Shown piece by piece: positions 27,301 to 38,335 of a DNA stretch of 40,000 nucleotides. The stretch's first letter is position 1; the number at the start of each line of letters is the position of its first letter. Position numbers and translations under genes: made by a program. The notes beneath the pieces are model-generated. The model was not told where the DNA came from. It did not search any database and saw only the letters and a list, made by a program, of their open reading frames with translations. The stretch is from Prorocentrum cordatum (lineage: Eukaryota > Sar > Dinophyceae > Prorocentrales > Prorocentraceae), in NCBI GenBank assembly GCA_963575745.1, contig CAUYUJ010012736.1:330001-370000 (forward strand), read 5' to 3'.

Positions 27301-28961
27301 GTATTTATGGCGAGGCTGTCCTCGGTGCGCCTCAGCTTGCTGGCTGGCAGCTCCCCTCCACGGGGCCGCGCGCGGCAGAAAGGTGAGAAGGTGGAGAGAC
27401 GGAGGAGAGAAGGAGCGACATCATGAGGTGGATTGTACGCAGAGGTTCTTGAGGTTTTCAGGAACGAGGAGATGAGAAGAAGACTTGAAAGAAGAGGAGG
27501 CATACATAACAACTATGTTGTACGTTCGCTTCGTTCGGACTGAATTGAAAACTATCTAAAATAAGGGCCCACACAAACTGACCCAAGACGACCTCTGACA
27601 AAGATTACATGTGGTCTGCGAACATAGACACTCATCATGAGTTGAAAAGACGACATTGGTCAGGAGTTGAAAAGACCCCGCTCGGAGTGAGCTGCCTGCC
27701 GAACGCGGTAGCAACACGATGAACGCAGAAATCGAGCTGCCACGATCGGGTTGAGCTTCCATGGCATGGCCGAGCGAATGCTCTGGCAGCAAGCTGGCAC
27801 GCTCGGAGTGGGCTGTCCCCGAATGGACCTCACACTCAAGCTGCTTCAAGCCACTCAGCGCAAGCGGGGACCTGACTGATGCACGTCGCCATGGCCCGCG
27901 CATGCGCTTCGGCAAGGCGGCCTGCAGAAGGCAACTGGTATTCTACACGCGCGAGATTGTCCGTTATGGGTACGTAAATGGTAAGTGCCACGTCCTTTGT
28001 CTGCATCGAAGGCGCAACCAATAAACTACTGCGCTGAATGCCACACATTCAAGACTCACGCGGATGGACGACGTGCATACCTACGCTCTGCAGCAAACGC
28101 GTCGCTGACGCCGGATGGTGCTCTATGCGATGGCAAATTGGCGCTATCAGAAAAAAGGCGAGACATGGGCTTGCTAATCAAGGATTGGGGCGGTCAAATC
28201 CCTCCGTGTTATCCCTTCGTTGTGCCCCCTGCTTCTGGCCCCCTGCATTCTCGCGCCTCTGACGGCAACAAGCGTCTGCACATTCAAGACTCGGTCGCGC
28301 CAGGCCAACCCCCTTGCTCCAGATCCATGCTCTGCACGACCAATGTGTATGTGTTTGAACGGCCCCGTCTGGCAACAGCTTGTTAACTGTCGCTTTCTGA
28401 AATCGTCTCAAAGCGATGCAGCTCCGGGGTCAGACAAGCCGCCGGCTATCAATCTCCATGGTGGCAACTTCTACGTTAGCCGCACCCTGCCGCGCTTGCT
28501 GAGTGCACTGAGAAGCTGCTCGAAAAAAGGAAGGCCTGGTGACCCCAGTCTCCGACTTTTAGGGGTCGTCCGCTGGACAAACAACTCAGGCCAACTCGGG
28601 AGTATACGATGGGGGGTGCTTTCAGCATCGAAAGGGGTGCGTTCGGATAGCCCCCCCTGGGGTGTATCCCAGAGCTTCCCATATTTTCTGGGGGGGAGGG
28701 TTTTTTGAATGGACTCGGGACTTTGGGGCGAGAAATTGCCTGTGATCAACTTACTCAGGGGAACGACAAAAGGTTGTTAAAGCCAGGGCCAGTAAGCCTG
28801 ATGTGGCCAGATTGGGCACACGATGAGGCTAGATGAAGCAGGCTTGCGACAGACTCAGAGGCACGAGTCTGGATCAGAGATATACCAGTGCCGATGCTGA
28901 ATTTGACCTCCGAGGAGTTACAAGGACGACGCATTCACCGATCTTGGGCCGCATGAGCGGT
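27301..28961. other. unassigned, repeat-poor region
   Basis: The longest stretch with few simple repeats. Plus-strand frames at 27761-28021 and 27985-28386 have mixed composition (INYCAECHTFKTHADGRRAY, for example), but no family, splice site or codon pattern convinced me. Minus-strand frames of equal length overlap. The density of frames is what chance would give at this GC. Confidence 0.4.
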
Positions 28962-29005
28962 GCATAAATCCGCCGATCCGGCGTCATAAATCCGCCGATC
29001 CGGCG
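28962..29005. repeat. two tandem mini-palindromes
   Basis: CATAAATCCGCCGATCCGGC followed by GT occurs twice in a row. Each unit contains CGCCG-ATC-CGGCG, a 5-bp stem with a 3-base loop. Confidence 0.7.
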
Positions 29006-29945
29006 TGTGAGTTTCAAGGAGTCTCAGCTACAGCCTCGAGGCTGAGCCTCAGCCTCTGGGGGGGTTGCCGGGGTGGCTCTGCCGGGGAAGGGCGGGTGGG
29101 GGGGGGGGGGTGCGAGTTTCCGGCGGATGCGGGGTGTGTTCCGCGGCCCCTCTGTAGACGCGCTCAAGGCCTGCCGGCAGACGCATAGAACCATTGGATT
29201 TCCGCGGCTGGCAATGAAACCGTCGCAGCGCGCTTTTTCAGAGAAACCAAACGTTTTAGGGTCTTCTGTGCGAGTGTCTGTGTGTGATGCGTGTCTGCAA
29301 ATGTCTGTGCGTGCTAGTGTCTGGCGTGCGCCTAGTGTGTCTCTGTATGTGTGCCCGCCGTATGTGCATTTGCGTTTCCTAACTGGTATGTGTGTGTTGT
29401 TGGTGGTGGGTGTGCATGTCTGCGGCGCGGGTTGGGTGGTGTGACTGCGTGTGTGCGTTTGAACGCCCATAATGTCTGCGTCTGGAGAATAACCCCGAGC
29501 GACCCGGATCGGCGGCACTGGCCGAAGGCCACTACAATACGCATGGAAGACGTCGTTCGAGTCGTCCTCCCCTGAACACTCGGCCCCAGCACCTGGCCAG
29601 CGCTGATTCCAGGAATCCGCGCGGACCTCCGAAAGCGTACGCATATGCAGTTTGCTCTTCATCGAGCCCCTCGCCCTCGTCCTCGTCGCCCTTGCCTCAC
29701 TCGTCTGAGGGAATAGAATGATGGGGGGACTGGCTCAGGGGGGGCATCGGGATGTAATCGGCGTTGCGTCGCCGTTAGATCGGGGATACACACACGACAT
29801 CGACACCGCACGCTAGTGGACGGGCTGTTTGATCAGGCCCCCGTCAGCGATAAAGGGGCGATGGGGCCTCGATGGGTCCCCACTTGTCCCTGCGCCCTCT
29901 GATTACTGAACGTTACCCCTGGTGAATTTCCCTTGCCCTCGTCCT
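29006..29945. other. unassigned sequence with TGTG-rich block
   Basis: From 29265 to 29460 the plus strand is rich in TGTGTGT/TGCGTG words, giving a Thr/His-rich frame on the minus strand. Otherwise no feature is recognised. Confidence 0.4.
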
Positions 29946-30083
29946 CGTCCTGCCCCTCCTCCTCCCTCCTCCTTCTCCTCCTCCTCCTCCTCCTCCTCCT
30001 CCTCCTCCTCCTCCTCCTCCTCCTCCTCCTCCTCCTCCTCCTCCTCCTCCTCCTCCTCCTCCTCCTCCTCCTCCTCCTCCCCT
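29946..30083. repeat. (TCC)n microsatellite
   Basis: More than forty near-perfect CTC/TCC triplets, among the longest uniform tracts in the window. A C-rich stretch follows, with decamer-like CCCCAGATGGCCC near 30180. Confidence 0.95.
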
Positions 30084-30320
30084 CCTCGTCGCGGCGACCA
30101 GAAACATGTCACAGACGCCCCCCCCCCCCGCCCACCCCCGCCCTCCGCATGGGCGGCCCCCCCGAAGCCCCCGGGCCCCCCCCAGATGGCCCAGGACCCC
30201 CACCCCCAAGAATGCAACCAACACGTCCAGGGCTCCCCAAAGACCCCCTCGCACGGCCCAGGAAGCACCGACAACTGGCCTCGCGGGAGCTCTTAGCAGC
30301 TCCAGAGCATCCCCCTCTGG

Positions 30321-30484
30321 TCCGTTTCCTCCTCCTCCTCCTCCTCCTCCTTCTCCTCCTCCTCCTCCTCCTCTTCCTCCCCCTCCTTCTCTCTCCGCCT
30401 TCTCCTCATACGATTGTAGACATGATGTGATGACAGTGCGGATTCATATTGATATGTGTTTGTAGTGTGTATATGTCTGCATAC

Positions 30485-30528
<44 letters not shown>

Positions 30529-30580
30529 TCGTATACATATGTGCACCTACATATGTACATATATATATATGTGAAAACAA
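30321..30580. repeat. (TCC)n tract and (TA)n tract
   Basis: A TCC/TTC run at 30326-30400 is followed, after about 80 bases, by (TA)n at 30485-30525 and TACATATG-rich sequence to 30575. Confidence 0.9.
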
Positions 30581-30865
30581 TCATATAAATATGTATTGAT
30601 AGAACGAGAATGCATGGAAGCAACTCGCAAGAGCGTAGCACGCGGCACGCGATGAAGCCTTCGACTGCTTTAAACCGTCCTCTCCCCTCATCCTTCTCAG
30701 TCCCCCTTTTCCTCGCCCGCAAAACACGCATATGAGAGCTCCGCGTCAAGAATTCAGAGGGGCGGGAGGAGTAATATTAGCAGCAGGAGGAATAGGTAAA
30801 CAGGTATACCTGCACACGCAGAGTATCGTCGCCGTACATGCATGTGCACCATAATGCATACACAC

Positions 30866-31045
30866 GATTATCTGCTGGCCCAGGCATACGGCAAAGGGTA
30901 TGACAACGCCACGTCATGCGCCACGGGCAGACGCATGGATGTGGAGCGCATTTTTCGGGACCTCTATGGCCGCCCCCCCGCGGCTGCCTACGTGCGCCTC
31001 TACACTCGCGACCGCTCCCCCGCGGCCGCGGCTGCCAACTGCAAC
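30866..31045 (+). CDS. possible exon, unknown protein
   Basis: After a possible acceptor (GGCCCAG|GC at about 30881) the plus frame reads AYGKGYDNATSCATGRRMDV, ERIFRDLYGRPPAAAYVRLY, TRDRSP and an Ala run. Composition is protein-like, with GC-rich third positions. No family recognised. It then enters the ~190-bp satellite, so a donor near 31040 would be needed. Chance remains possible. Confidence 0.28.
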
Positions 31046-31047
31046 TG

Positions 31048-32135
31048 CCAACTTCCAAAGGCAGCCTCAGAGGAGCCTGGCCGATTTTGTGAGGATGGTC
31101 CAAGCGAGACCGCCGACACCGACCAAGTTTGGTCGGGGTGGGCTCTCCCAAGAGAGCCCGAATATGGCCCAAGAAGAGCCCAAGATGGCCCCGATGGAGT
31201 CTAAGAAGGTTTTCAAGAAAAACAAAGGGAGCCAAGAGAACCCTAAGACAGCCCCAGAGGAGCCTGGCCGTTTTTGTGAGGATGTTCCAAGCGAAACCGC
31301 CGACACCGACCAAGTTTGGTCGGAGTGGGCTCCCCAACAAGAGCCCAAATATAGCACAATAAGATCTCAAGAGGGGCCCAAGAAGGCCCCGAGGGGGTCC
31401 AAGAAGGCCTCCAAGACGGCCCAAGAGAGCCAAGAGAGCCCGAAGACAGCCCCAGGGGAGTACGGCCGATATTGCGAGGATGTCCCGAGCGAAACCGCCG
31501 ACACCGACCAAGTGTGGTCGGGGTGGGTTCCCCAAAAGGGCCCAGAGATGGGCCAAGAAGAGCCCACGAGGGGCCCAAGAGGGCCCCGAGGGGGTCTAAG
31601 AAGGCCTCCAAGACGGCCCAAGAGAGCCGGAGGAGGAGGAGGAGGAGGAGGAGGAGGAGGAGGAGGAGGAGGAGGAGGAGGAGGAGGAGGAGGAGGAGGA
31701 AAGAGAGCCCTAAGACAGCCCCAGAGGGGCCTGCCCCTTTTCGTGAGGACGTCCCGAGCGACACCGCCGACACAACAAGTTTGGTCGGGGTGGGCTCCCC
31801 AACAAGAGCTCAAATGTAGCGCAATCAAATCTCAAGAGGGGCCCAAGAGGGCCCCGAGGGGTCTACAAAGGCCTCCAAGACGGCGAAAGGAAGCCAAGAG
31901 AGCCCGAAGACAGCCCCAGGGGAGTACGACCTATTTTACGAGGATTTACCCCCCGAAACCGCCGACACCTACCAAGTTTGGTCGGGGTGGGCTCCACAAA
32001 AAGAGCCCAAAGATGGCCCAGAAGAGCCCAAGAGGGGCCCAAGAGGGCCCTGAGGGGATCTAAGAAGACCTCCAAGACGGCCCAAGAGAGCCCTAAGACA
32101 GCCCCCAAAAACGCCCGGCCGTTTTCGTGAGGATG
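31048..32135 (+). repeat. ~190-bp satellite, five units, one with a (GGA)n insert
   Basis: CGCCGACACCGACCAAGTTT, or a close variant, recurs at 31111, 31298, 31496, 31765 and 31960. Each unit also has GAGGATGT(T/C)CC, AGCCCAAGAGGGCC-type decamers and AAGACAGCCCCAGAGGAG. The longer third step is due to a (GGA)n run at 31628-31700. One 387-codon frame crosses the array, but its register is not kept by indels between units. Confidence 0.92.
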
Positions 32136-32149
32136 TCCGGCCAAGCTTT

Positions 32150-32800
32150 AAAAACATTTGAACCCCCCAGGGCCCTGGATTCCCAAATCTTCAGAATCCT
32201 CCAGAATCCAAGAGATCTGGATTGTCAACAGTTTCAAAACTGTTAAAAGTTTGAAAAGTGTGAAGCGTTCGACCCCCCCTGAAATAAGTTTTAAAACTTT
32301 TGAAACTGTTGAACCCTCCAGGGCCCTGGATTGCCAAATCTTCAGGATCCACCGAAATCCCAGAACTCCGGATTTTCCAAACTTTTAAACTTTACAGCTT
32401 TAGAAGTTTCAAGAATGTCGAACCTCCTAGCAGCCTCAAAATTCTAAACCTTTTTAAAAACTGTTGAACCCCCAAGGCCCTGGATTCTCAAATCTTCAGG
32501 ATCCCCCGACATCCCGGCAATCTGGATTCTCAAACAATTCAATACTTAAATTTGTAAATTTCGTGTCATTTTTGAACCCCCTAAAACTTTCAAAAAGGTT
32601 TATTTGTTCAAAGCTTTTGAAACCCCCAAGGCCCTGGATTCCCAAATCTTCAGGATACTCCGATAATACGGGAATCTGCATTCCCAAAGCTTTAAACACA
32701 AAGTTTTGAACCCCCTGCAACTTTTAAAAGTTTCAAAACTTTTCTACAAGTTTGAAACTTTTGGGAATCCTATGGCCCATGGATTTCCAAATCTCCACCG
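32150..32800 (+). repeat. ~152-bp satellite, about four and a half units
   Basis: GGCCCTGGATTCCCAAATCT, or a close variant, recurs at 32171, 32322, 32476, 32630 and, diverged, 32774. Between them are AT-rich stretches of TTTGAAAC/GTTTCAAA words that are locally self-complementary. The composition contrasts sharply with the GC-rich flanks. Confidence 0.92.
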
Positions 32801-33044
32801 CGGGGCGGGCATAGGGGGTTTCGGGACGCTCGAGCGCCGTCGAGTCCAAGGCCTGCGGCGCTTGCCAGGTCAAGGGGGTCCCAGGGGGTGGGTGGGAGGG
32901 GGGGAGCGAGGACGAGGTGGTTGAGGAGGAAAAGGAAGAGAGGATGGAGGAGGGTCGTTCAAGCCACACGAAAGGGTACGTCCGAAAGGGAGCGGGGGGG
33001 GGAAGGGGCGGGGGGGGGTCTGGGAAATGCTGCTGGTCGGCCGT
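32801..33044. other. unassigned GC/G-rich spacer
   Basis: No feature recognised apart from short G runs. Confidence 0.35.
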
Positions 33045-33365
33045 ACCCTCCTCCCTCCACCTCCCTCCTCCTCCTCCCTGCTTCTCCTCCTCCTCCTCCT
33101 CCTCTTCTTGCCCTCTCCTCGTCGTCTCCTCCTCCTCCTCCTCCTCCTCCTTTCCTCCTCCTCCTCCTCCTCCTCCTCCTCCTCTTCCTTCCGTCCTCCT
33201 CCTCCTCCTCCTCCTTTCCTCCTCCTCCTTCTCCTCCTCCTCCTCCTCCTCTTCCTCCTCCTCCTCTCCTCCTCCTCCTCCTCCTCCTCCTCCTCCTCCT
33301 CCTCCTCCTCCTCCATCCTCCTCCTCCTCCTCCTCCTCCTCCTCCTCCTCCGTCCTCGTCGCCCT
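33045..33365. repeat. (TCC)n microsatellite field
   Basis: About 300 bases of CTC/TCC triplets with TTC and GTC interruptions. The 526-codon plus frame that crosses it is an artefact. Confidence 0.95.
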
Positions 33366-33470
33366 CGTCCACAAAGGCGGTCCTTGCGCGCCGCCCGCTC
33401 CGTCCGATGGTGCCGCGCCGCCGGCGCCGTCTCGGAACCCCAGGGAGGCCTCTGCGGCGCGGCGCCGCCG

Positions 33471-33620
<150 letters not shown>

Positions 33621-33665
33621 GGGGGAGAGGAGAGAGGGGAGGGGAGGAAGAGGTGGCGGCGGCGG

Positions 33666-33953
33666 CGGAACAGCTACGCAATGGTCAACACATGAGTTCG
33701 GCCAGGGCGAGCTGGCCGCTGCGCGCCAGGCTCACTCTGGTCCCTGCGATGCGGAACTGGGTGCGTCCCCTGTGCAGTGCGTATGTACGCTGGCCCGTCC
33801 AGGAAGCACCCAACTCACCATCGAACAAGATCTCAGCAGCCAGGGGGAAGAGAAGGAAGAGGAGAGGCGGACGAACCCTTTATGGGGCTCTCTGCGGGTC
33901 TGAGGGGCTGGTTCTGGGCAAATGGGGGTCGTTCGTAACTGGGTCGCGCAAAG
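33666..33953. other. unassigned sequence
   Basis: Open in several frames, with no domain recognised. Confidence 0.3.
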
Positions 33954-34100
33954 ATGCATCATTTCATCCTGTGGCGCACGGCGCGTGGCAACACCGTGCT
34001 GACACTGCACGACGTGCGCATCCCGCACGAACGATTGCACGAACTGCTGCGAAGACTTTTGGGGCCCCTCCGCAAAGGACCCATTCGCCCGAATCCACCG
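33954..34100 (+). CDS. possible exon, unknown protein
   Basis: The plus frame reads HHFILWRTARGNTVLTLHDV, RIPHERLHELLRRLLGPLRK and GPIRP, a protein-like amphipathic stretch. The same frame later degrades into the TCC tract at 34240. A preceding AAAG could be an acceptor. No family recognised; only one short segment looks coding. Confidence 0.28.
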
Positions 34101-34905
34101 GGGGTCCTATGGAAACCTCTGGGGACCTGGGCGGAGATCTCGGAGGCCCCGTGGCCTTGCACAGGCCCTCCAGAGCCTCTGCGGCGGGTCGGACAGACTG
34201 GGCCGGGCGGCGAAGGGGAAGGGCACGACCACTACGTGCGGGCGAGACCTCCTCTTCCTCCTCTTCCTCCTCCTCCTCCTCCTCCTCTCCTCCTCCACCT
34301 CCTCCTCCTGCGCCATCTTCTCCTCTTCCGAGCATGAAGCGGGTCCCGAGGAAAAGGGGACCTGGACCCTGGTGCGGGCGAGACTTGTGTCCATATCCAC
34401 TGCAGCTTGGAGTTTCGGGCTCCCTTCCCTGGAAGCCCGAGGCGCAGTGGACGTGGACAACAGTCTGACCCCTAGAGGCTCGATTCTGTACCCATATCCA
34501 ATGCACCTCGGCCTTCTGGCGTCCCTCCCAGACGCACTGGGTATGTACATAGTTCTTGCCCGCGCTACAGTCAATGCGTATAACAAGGATGCACGATGAG
34601 GATACACGTTGCTCTGTGTGTGGAGCTCCCAACATGTGCATCTCATGCTTTATGTCATGCCATAGCGAGCGTCTGTTCAGGAGCGCTTGACTATAATAGC
34701 CAGCGCGCGAGCCGCCCCCGCGCAGCCTCGTCCGCCTCGGCGGGCCTGGGGCGCGTCAGCCCCGCGCCGGGCGGCCTCCAGACGACGAGGGGCTGCGCGC
34801 GGGAGCGAGGACGGACGCAGGCGCGAGGGGAGAGGGCGGAGAGGCGAGGCGCGGGGAGGGGAACGCGAGCCGAAGCCAGGACGAGGATATCATCAGGTGA
34901 GGATA
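34101..34905. other. unassigned sequence with a (TCC)n tract
   Basis: A TCC tract lies at 34248-34325. GC-rich sequence at 34690-34880 keeps several frames open but shows no motif. No gene recognised. Confidence 0.35.
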
Positions 34906-35003
34906 TCCCTCCTCCTCCTCCTCCTCCTCCTCCTCCTCCTCTTCCTACTCCTCCTCCCCCACCTCCTCCTCCTCCTCCTCCTCCTCCTCCTCCTCCTCCT
35001 CCT
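34906..35003. repeat. (TCC)n microsatellite
   Basis: A near-perfect CTC/TCC tract, ending exactly where dispersed repeat family D begins. Confidence 0.93.
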
Positions 35004-35005
35004 CA

Positions 35006-35140
35006 ATTCGGGAATCTCTGAGATCTGGCGGCTCTAGAGGATGTCGCGGGCGCCGCGGCCTTCCCGGAGCGTCCCGGAACGCTCTGAGAGCGTTCTGGAT
35101 GGCTCTGGAACGGATTTATCCTCGTCCTAGCCCCGCCCGG
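35006..35140 (+). repeat. dispersed repeat family D, copy 2
   Basis: CGGGAATCTCTGAGATCTGG, then CTCTAGAGGATG, GGCGCCGCGGCCTTCC, CGGAACGCTCTGAGAGC and GGATTTATCC. It aligns with 13084-13200 in order; here GAACGCTCT is partly duplicated. Confidence 0.6.
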
Positions 35141-35754
35141 AAGAGGCCCCTCCATCGTCCCTGCAAGAGTTCGGATCTTCACTTGTGCTCATTTCTGATC
35201 GCTCCTGGCCCCGGGAGTGCCACACCCAGGAAGCCCTGGACAGAGCGACGCGGTATCCGTGGCAGCGCAAGACGTCCAAGACGACGACGGAGGCGCGCCT
35301 CGTCCCTCCGTCGGCGTCGTCGTCGTGGTCGTGGTGCGTCCTGTTCTGCTGCGGGGGCCTGGTTCACCCTGTCCGCCACCACCTCCGTCCTCCATGTTCC
35401 AGTTGTTTCTCATCACGCGGGCCTTCTCCTCCTGTCCCTGCTGCTGCTCCGCCTCCTGGAGAGGGTTGAGGGACATACGCATATACACATGGTTGTACAC
35501 ACGTATACATTTCAATATATGTATATTTCGATATGTGTGTATAACTGTGTATGTACCTATGCATGCGTATATATATATATATATATATATGTGTATACAG
35601 GTATACGTGTATATGTATATATATATATACGTATATACATATATACATATAAAGCCACAAAACTCACCATGAAACCCGCATTACACTTGGCAGATAACAG
35701 CAAGAAAAACTCGTTTCTAGGTGCACGCGTCGACCGTGGAGGCACGGGTTTCAC
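35141..35754. other. unassigned sequence with (TA)n/(CATA)n microsatellite
   Basis: The first 330 bases show open frames without motifs. From 35480 to 35660 there are TA, CATA and GTATA runs. Confidence 0.5.
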
Positions 35755-36795
35755 AGTGGGCTGGGTGTTGCGTTGGAGAGGAGCGCTGTTGAGTTTTGGG
35801 TGTGGTGTTGGAGACGGGGGGAGGTGATAGAGTATTGGATACGGTGTTGGAACAGAAGGCTGTTGAGAATTGCGTGGTGGTGGTGGTGGTGGAGACGTAG
35901 GGACAGGAGGACAAGGGCATTCCAAGAACATCTTTGGGAAGTCGCCTGTTGAGTATTGGGTGCCGTGCTGGGGGAGAAGGCTGGTGAGTACTGGGTGTGC
36001 TGTTTGAAACGGGGGGATACGAGAAGAAGGGCATGTTCAAATCTATAGTGGGGAGGTAATATGTTGAGTACTGGGTTTTGTGTTGAAGGAAAAGGCTGTT
36101 GAGTATCAGGTGCGGCAATGGAGACAGAGGGAGTTGAGTAGAAAGAGATGTAACAAGTTCATCTGGTAGAGGGAGCCTGTTGACTATTGAATGCGGTGTT
36201 GGAAGGCAGGCTGTTGAGTGTTGGGTTCGGTGTTGGAGACGGAGGGAGTTGAATAGACGTGATGTTCAAGTTGATCTTGGGGCGGGAGCCTGCTGCGTAG
36301 TGGGTGCTGCGTTGGAGAAGAAGGTTTTTGATTACTGGGTGTGGCGTTGGAAACGGAGGGAGCGGAGTGGAAGGTGATTTTGAAAGTCATCTTGGGGAGA
36401 AAACATGTTGACCAGTGGGTGCTGCGTTGGAGAGGAACCTGTTGAGTATCGGGTGTTCCTTTGGACACGGAAGGGTGCAAGTAGAAGGTTACTGTCAAAT
36501 AGACCTTTGGGAGGAAACTGTTGAGTATTGCGTGTTGTGTTGGGAAGGGAGGTTTTTGAGTATTGGGTGCGGCGTTGGAAACGGGGGGCTGGACTAAAAG
36601 ATCAGGTTTAAATTCAGATTGGGAAGGGAGCCAGTTGAGATTTGGGTGTTGCAGTAGAGAAAAAGCCTGTTCAATAGTGGGTGTGGAGATGGAAAAGGAG
36701 GGAGTGAAGTACAAGGTTGTCTCAAGCTTATCTTGGAAAGGGAAACTGCTGAGTGGTGGGTGCTGCGTTGGAGAAAGAATGCTGCTCAGTACTTG
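35755..36795 (+). repeat. ~116-bp satellite, about nine diverged units
   Basis: CTGTTGAGTATTGGGTGC and relatives open units near 35944, 36061, 36177, 36290, 36403, 36515, 36630 and 36743. Each unit is internally two-fold: CTGTTGAGTATTGGGTG-(C/T)GG-GTTGGA occurs twice, then GAAGGTGATTTTGAAA and ATCTTGGGGAGGGA. It ends abruptly at 36795. The 264-codon minus frame across it is repeat-derived. Confidence 0.85.
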
Positions 36796-37020
36796 CAAGG
36801 GCGAACGTCGCGCCGAACTTGAGCCGACATTTTTTGAATAAAAAATGGCATCGTGGTGAAGGCTATTACGTTGGAGGTTTTCGATGAGGATACCTTCGAT
36901 AAGGAACCCGAGGGTCTCGCGAACGATGGGCGGCCGAACGTGGGCCACCCACCTCGCCTTGAAACAATAATGCTCCAAGGTCTAGGCCCCAGGAAGACGT
37001 TCCTTGTCCAATGCCGCTGC
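36796..37020 (+). other. short coding-like stretch
   Basis: Between the 116-bp satellite and a TA tract, the plus frame from 36838 reads VVKAITLEVFDEDTFDKEPE, GLANDGRPNVGHPP and RLETIMLQG. It is short, lacks a start, and the minus strand is also open, so I do not call a gene. Confidence 0.2.
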
Positions 37021-37022
37021 CG

Positions 37023-37053
<31 letters not shown>

Positions 37054-37096
37054 GTCTCTATATATAAATACATATATATATATATATATATATATA
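37021..37096. repeat. (TA)n microsatellite
   Basis: Two TA runs separated by CATGTCTCTATATATAAATA. Confidence 0.95.
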
Positions 37097-37968
37097 GCGA
37101 GGAGCAAATGGAGGGTGGCCTCCGAAGTGCAGGGCAGCGCAGTCAGACAGCCCGCATCCTCGCCACAGGTGGCGAAAGTCTCGCCGCGGGCACCGAAAGC
37201 GTGCCTCCACGACGCAAAACTCATGTCCTGTACGCGCAGCGCGCGACCCGGCGCGCGGTACATCTCCGCGCATAATGCACGAGTCGGTTTGCAGGGACTA
37301 CCAGCCGGGGATGACCCCAACGTCCCCGAGTTTGGCATCCAGAGCAAGCGCGCCGAACGGGACAGGGGGTCAAGGACCCAACTGCGGGACCAGCCGTAGG
37401 CCCGTCCGAGAATGTAAACCCTGTCAAAACTTGGAAAGATGAAGCTGGGCCGTCGGGCCGCGCACGCACTGGCCGCGACAATTCTGGGAGGGACCTCGCG
37501 CGTTGTCTTTGGAGCACGCCCCGTGCGCCCCGCACAAAACAACGAACGGGCCCGCCAGCAACAAACGGTGCCCCTCTACACTCTGGCAACGTGTTTGCCT
37601 GAGGGTCGTGCCATCCTTGGCCACTCGTAAGCACGCATCGAACCTGGCCTTCGAAATGGATCTACGTCGTGCATCCGCGGAGAGCCGCGGGGGGGTCCTT
37701 CTCCTACCTTCGCGCGCCACATCACGACGCGAAGTTTGGAGGTGCGCAGGGCCCGCCGCCCTGGTGGAACGGGAGGGGCACCTGCAAACATGCGCGGCGA
37801 TGCTGGCAGACTGCTCAACACGATGGTTGGCTGACTCGTCGCATGGGTGCATGGCAGCACCCTCTGGCAAAGCCCGGTCGGCAAACGGGATTCCCCGAGT
37901 GCGTGAACCTTGCGTCACCAGGCCCCCACACCTTGGGAAACCAAACGGCACAGATACCGCAACTCCTC
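37097..37968. other. unassigned, repeat-poor region
   Basis: Long frames overlap on opposite strands (plus 37503-38306, minus 37424-37951). Both have protein-like composition over part of their length (plus: ASNLAFEMDLRRASAESRGG), and I cannot choose between them. No domain or clear splice site recognised. Confidence 0.3.
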
Positions 37969-38100
37969 GGACCTCTCGTTGGGCGCGTTCTGACCAGAAC
38001 TCCGAGGCAAACCCAACGGTGGCGACGAGGGCCTCAAAAAGAGACCCCGAAAGGGAAACAAGGGCGAAGGCTAGCGGTAATTATGGGTGCCTTGTCCTCC
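37969..38100 (+). repeat. dispersed repeat family B, copy 2
   Basis: CGGACCTCTCGTTGGGCGCG, TTCTGACCAGAACTCCGAGG and GGTGGCGACGAGGGCCTCAA, then GTGCCTTGTCC. It aligns with the first 140 bases of the window in order and spacing. Confidence 0.6.
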
Positions 38101-38154
38101 TCCGAACGTCATCGGCGCGAGGGCGTGCCTGCAGAGTTTCCCCCGGGGCCGTAG

Positions 38155-38335
38155 GCGACCAGAGGAGAAGGAGAAGGAGGAGGAGGAGGAGGCGGAGGAG
38201 GGGGAGGGGGAGGAGGAGATGGAGGAGGAGGCGGGGGGGAGGGGGAGGGGGAGGAGAAGACGGAGGAGGAGGAGGAGGAGGAGGAGAAGAAGGAGGAGAA
38301 GGATGATGAGGAAGAGGAGCGAGGAGGAGGACGGG
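38155..38335. repeat. (GGA)n microsatellite
   Basis: A purine-only plus strand with GAGGAGG and GGGGGAGG blocks. Confidence 0.93.

Noticed and set aside
30900-32063. 387-codon plus-strand open frame
   Set aside because: It runs across five satellite units and a (GGA)n insert; indels between units do not preserve the register.
36184-36978. 264-codon minus-strand open frame
   Set aside because: It lies mostly within the ~116-bp satellite, whose units set the peptide pattern.
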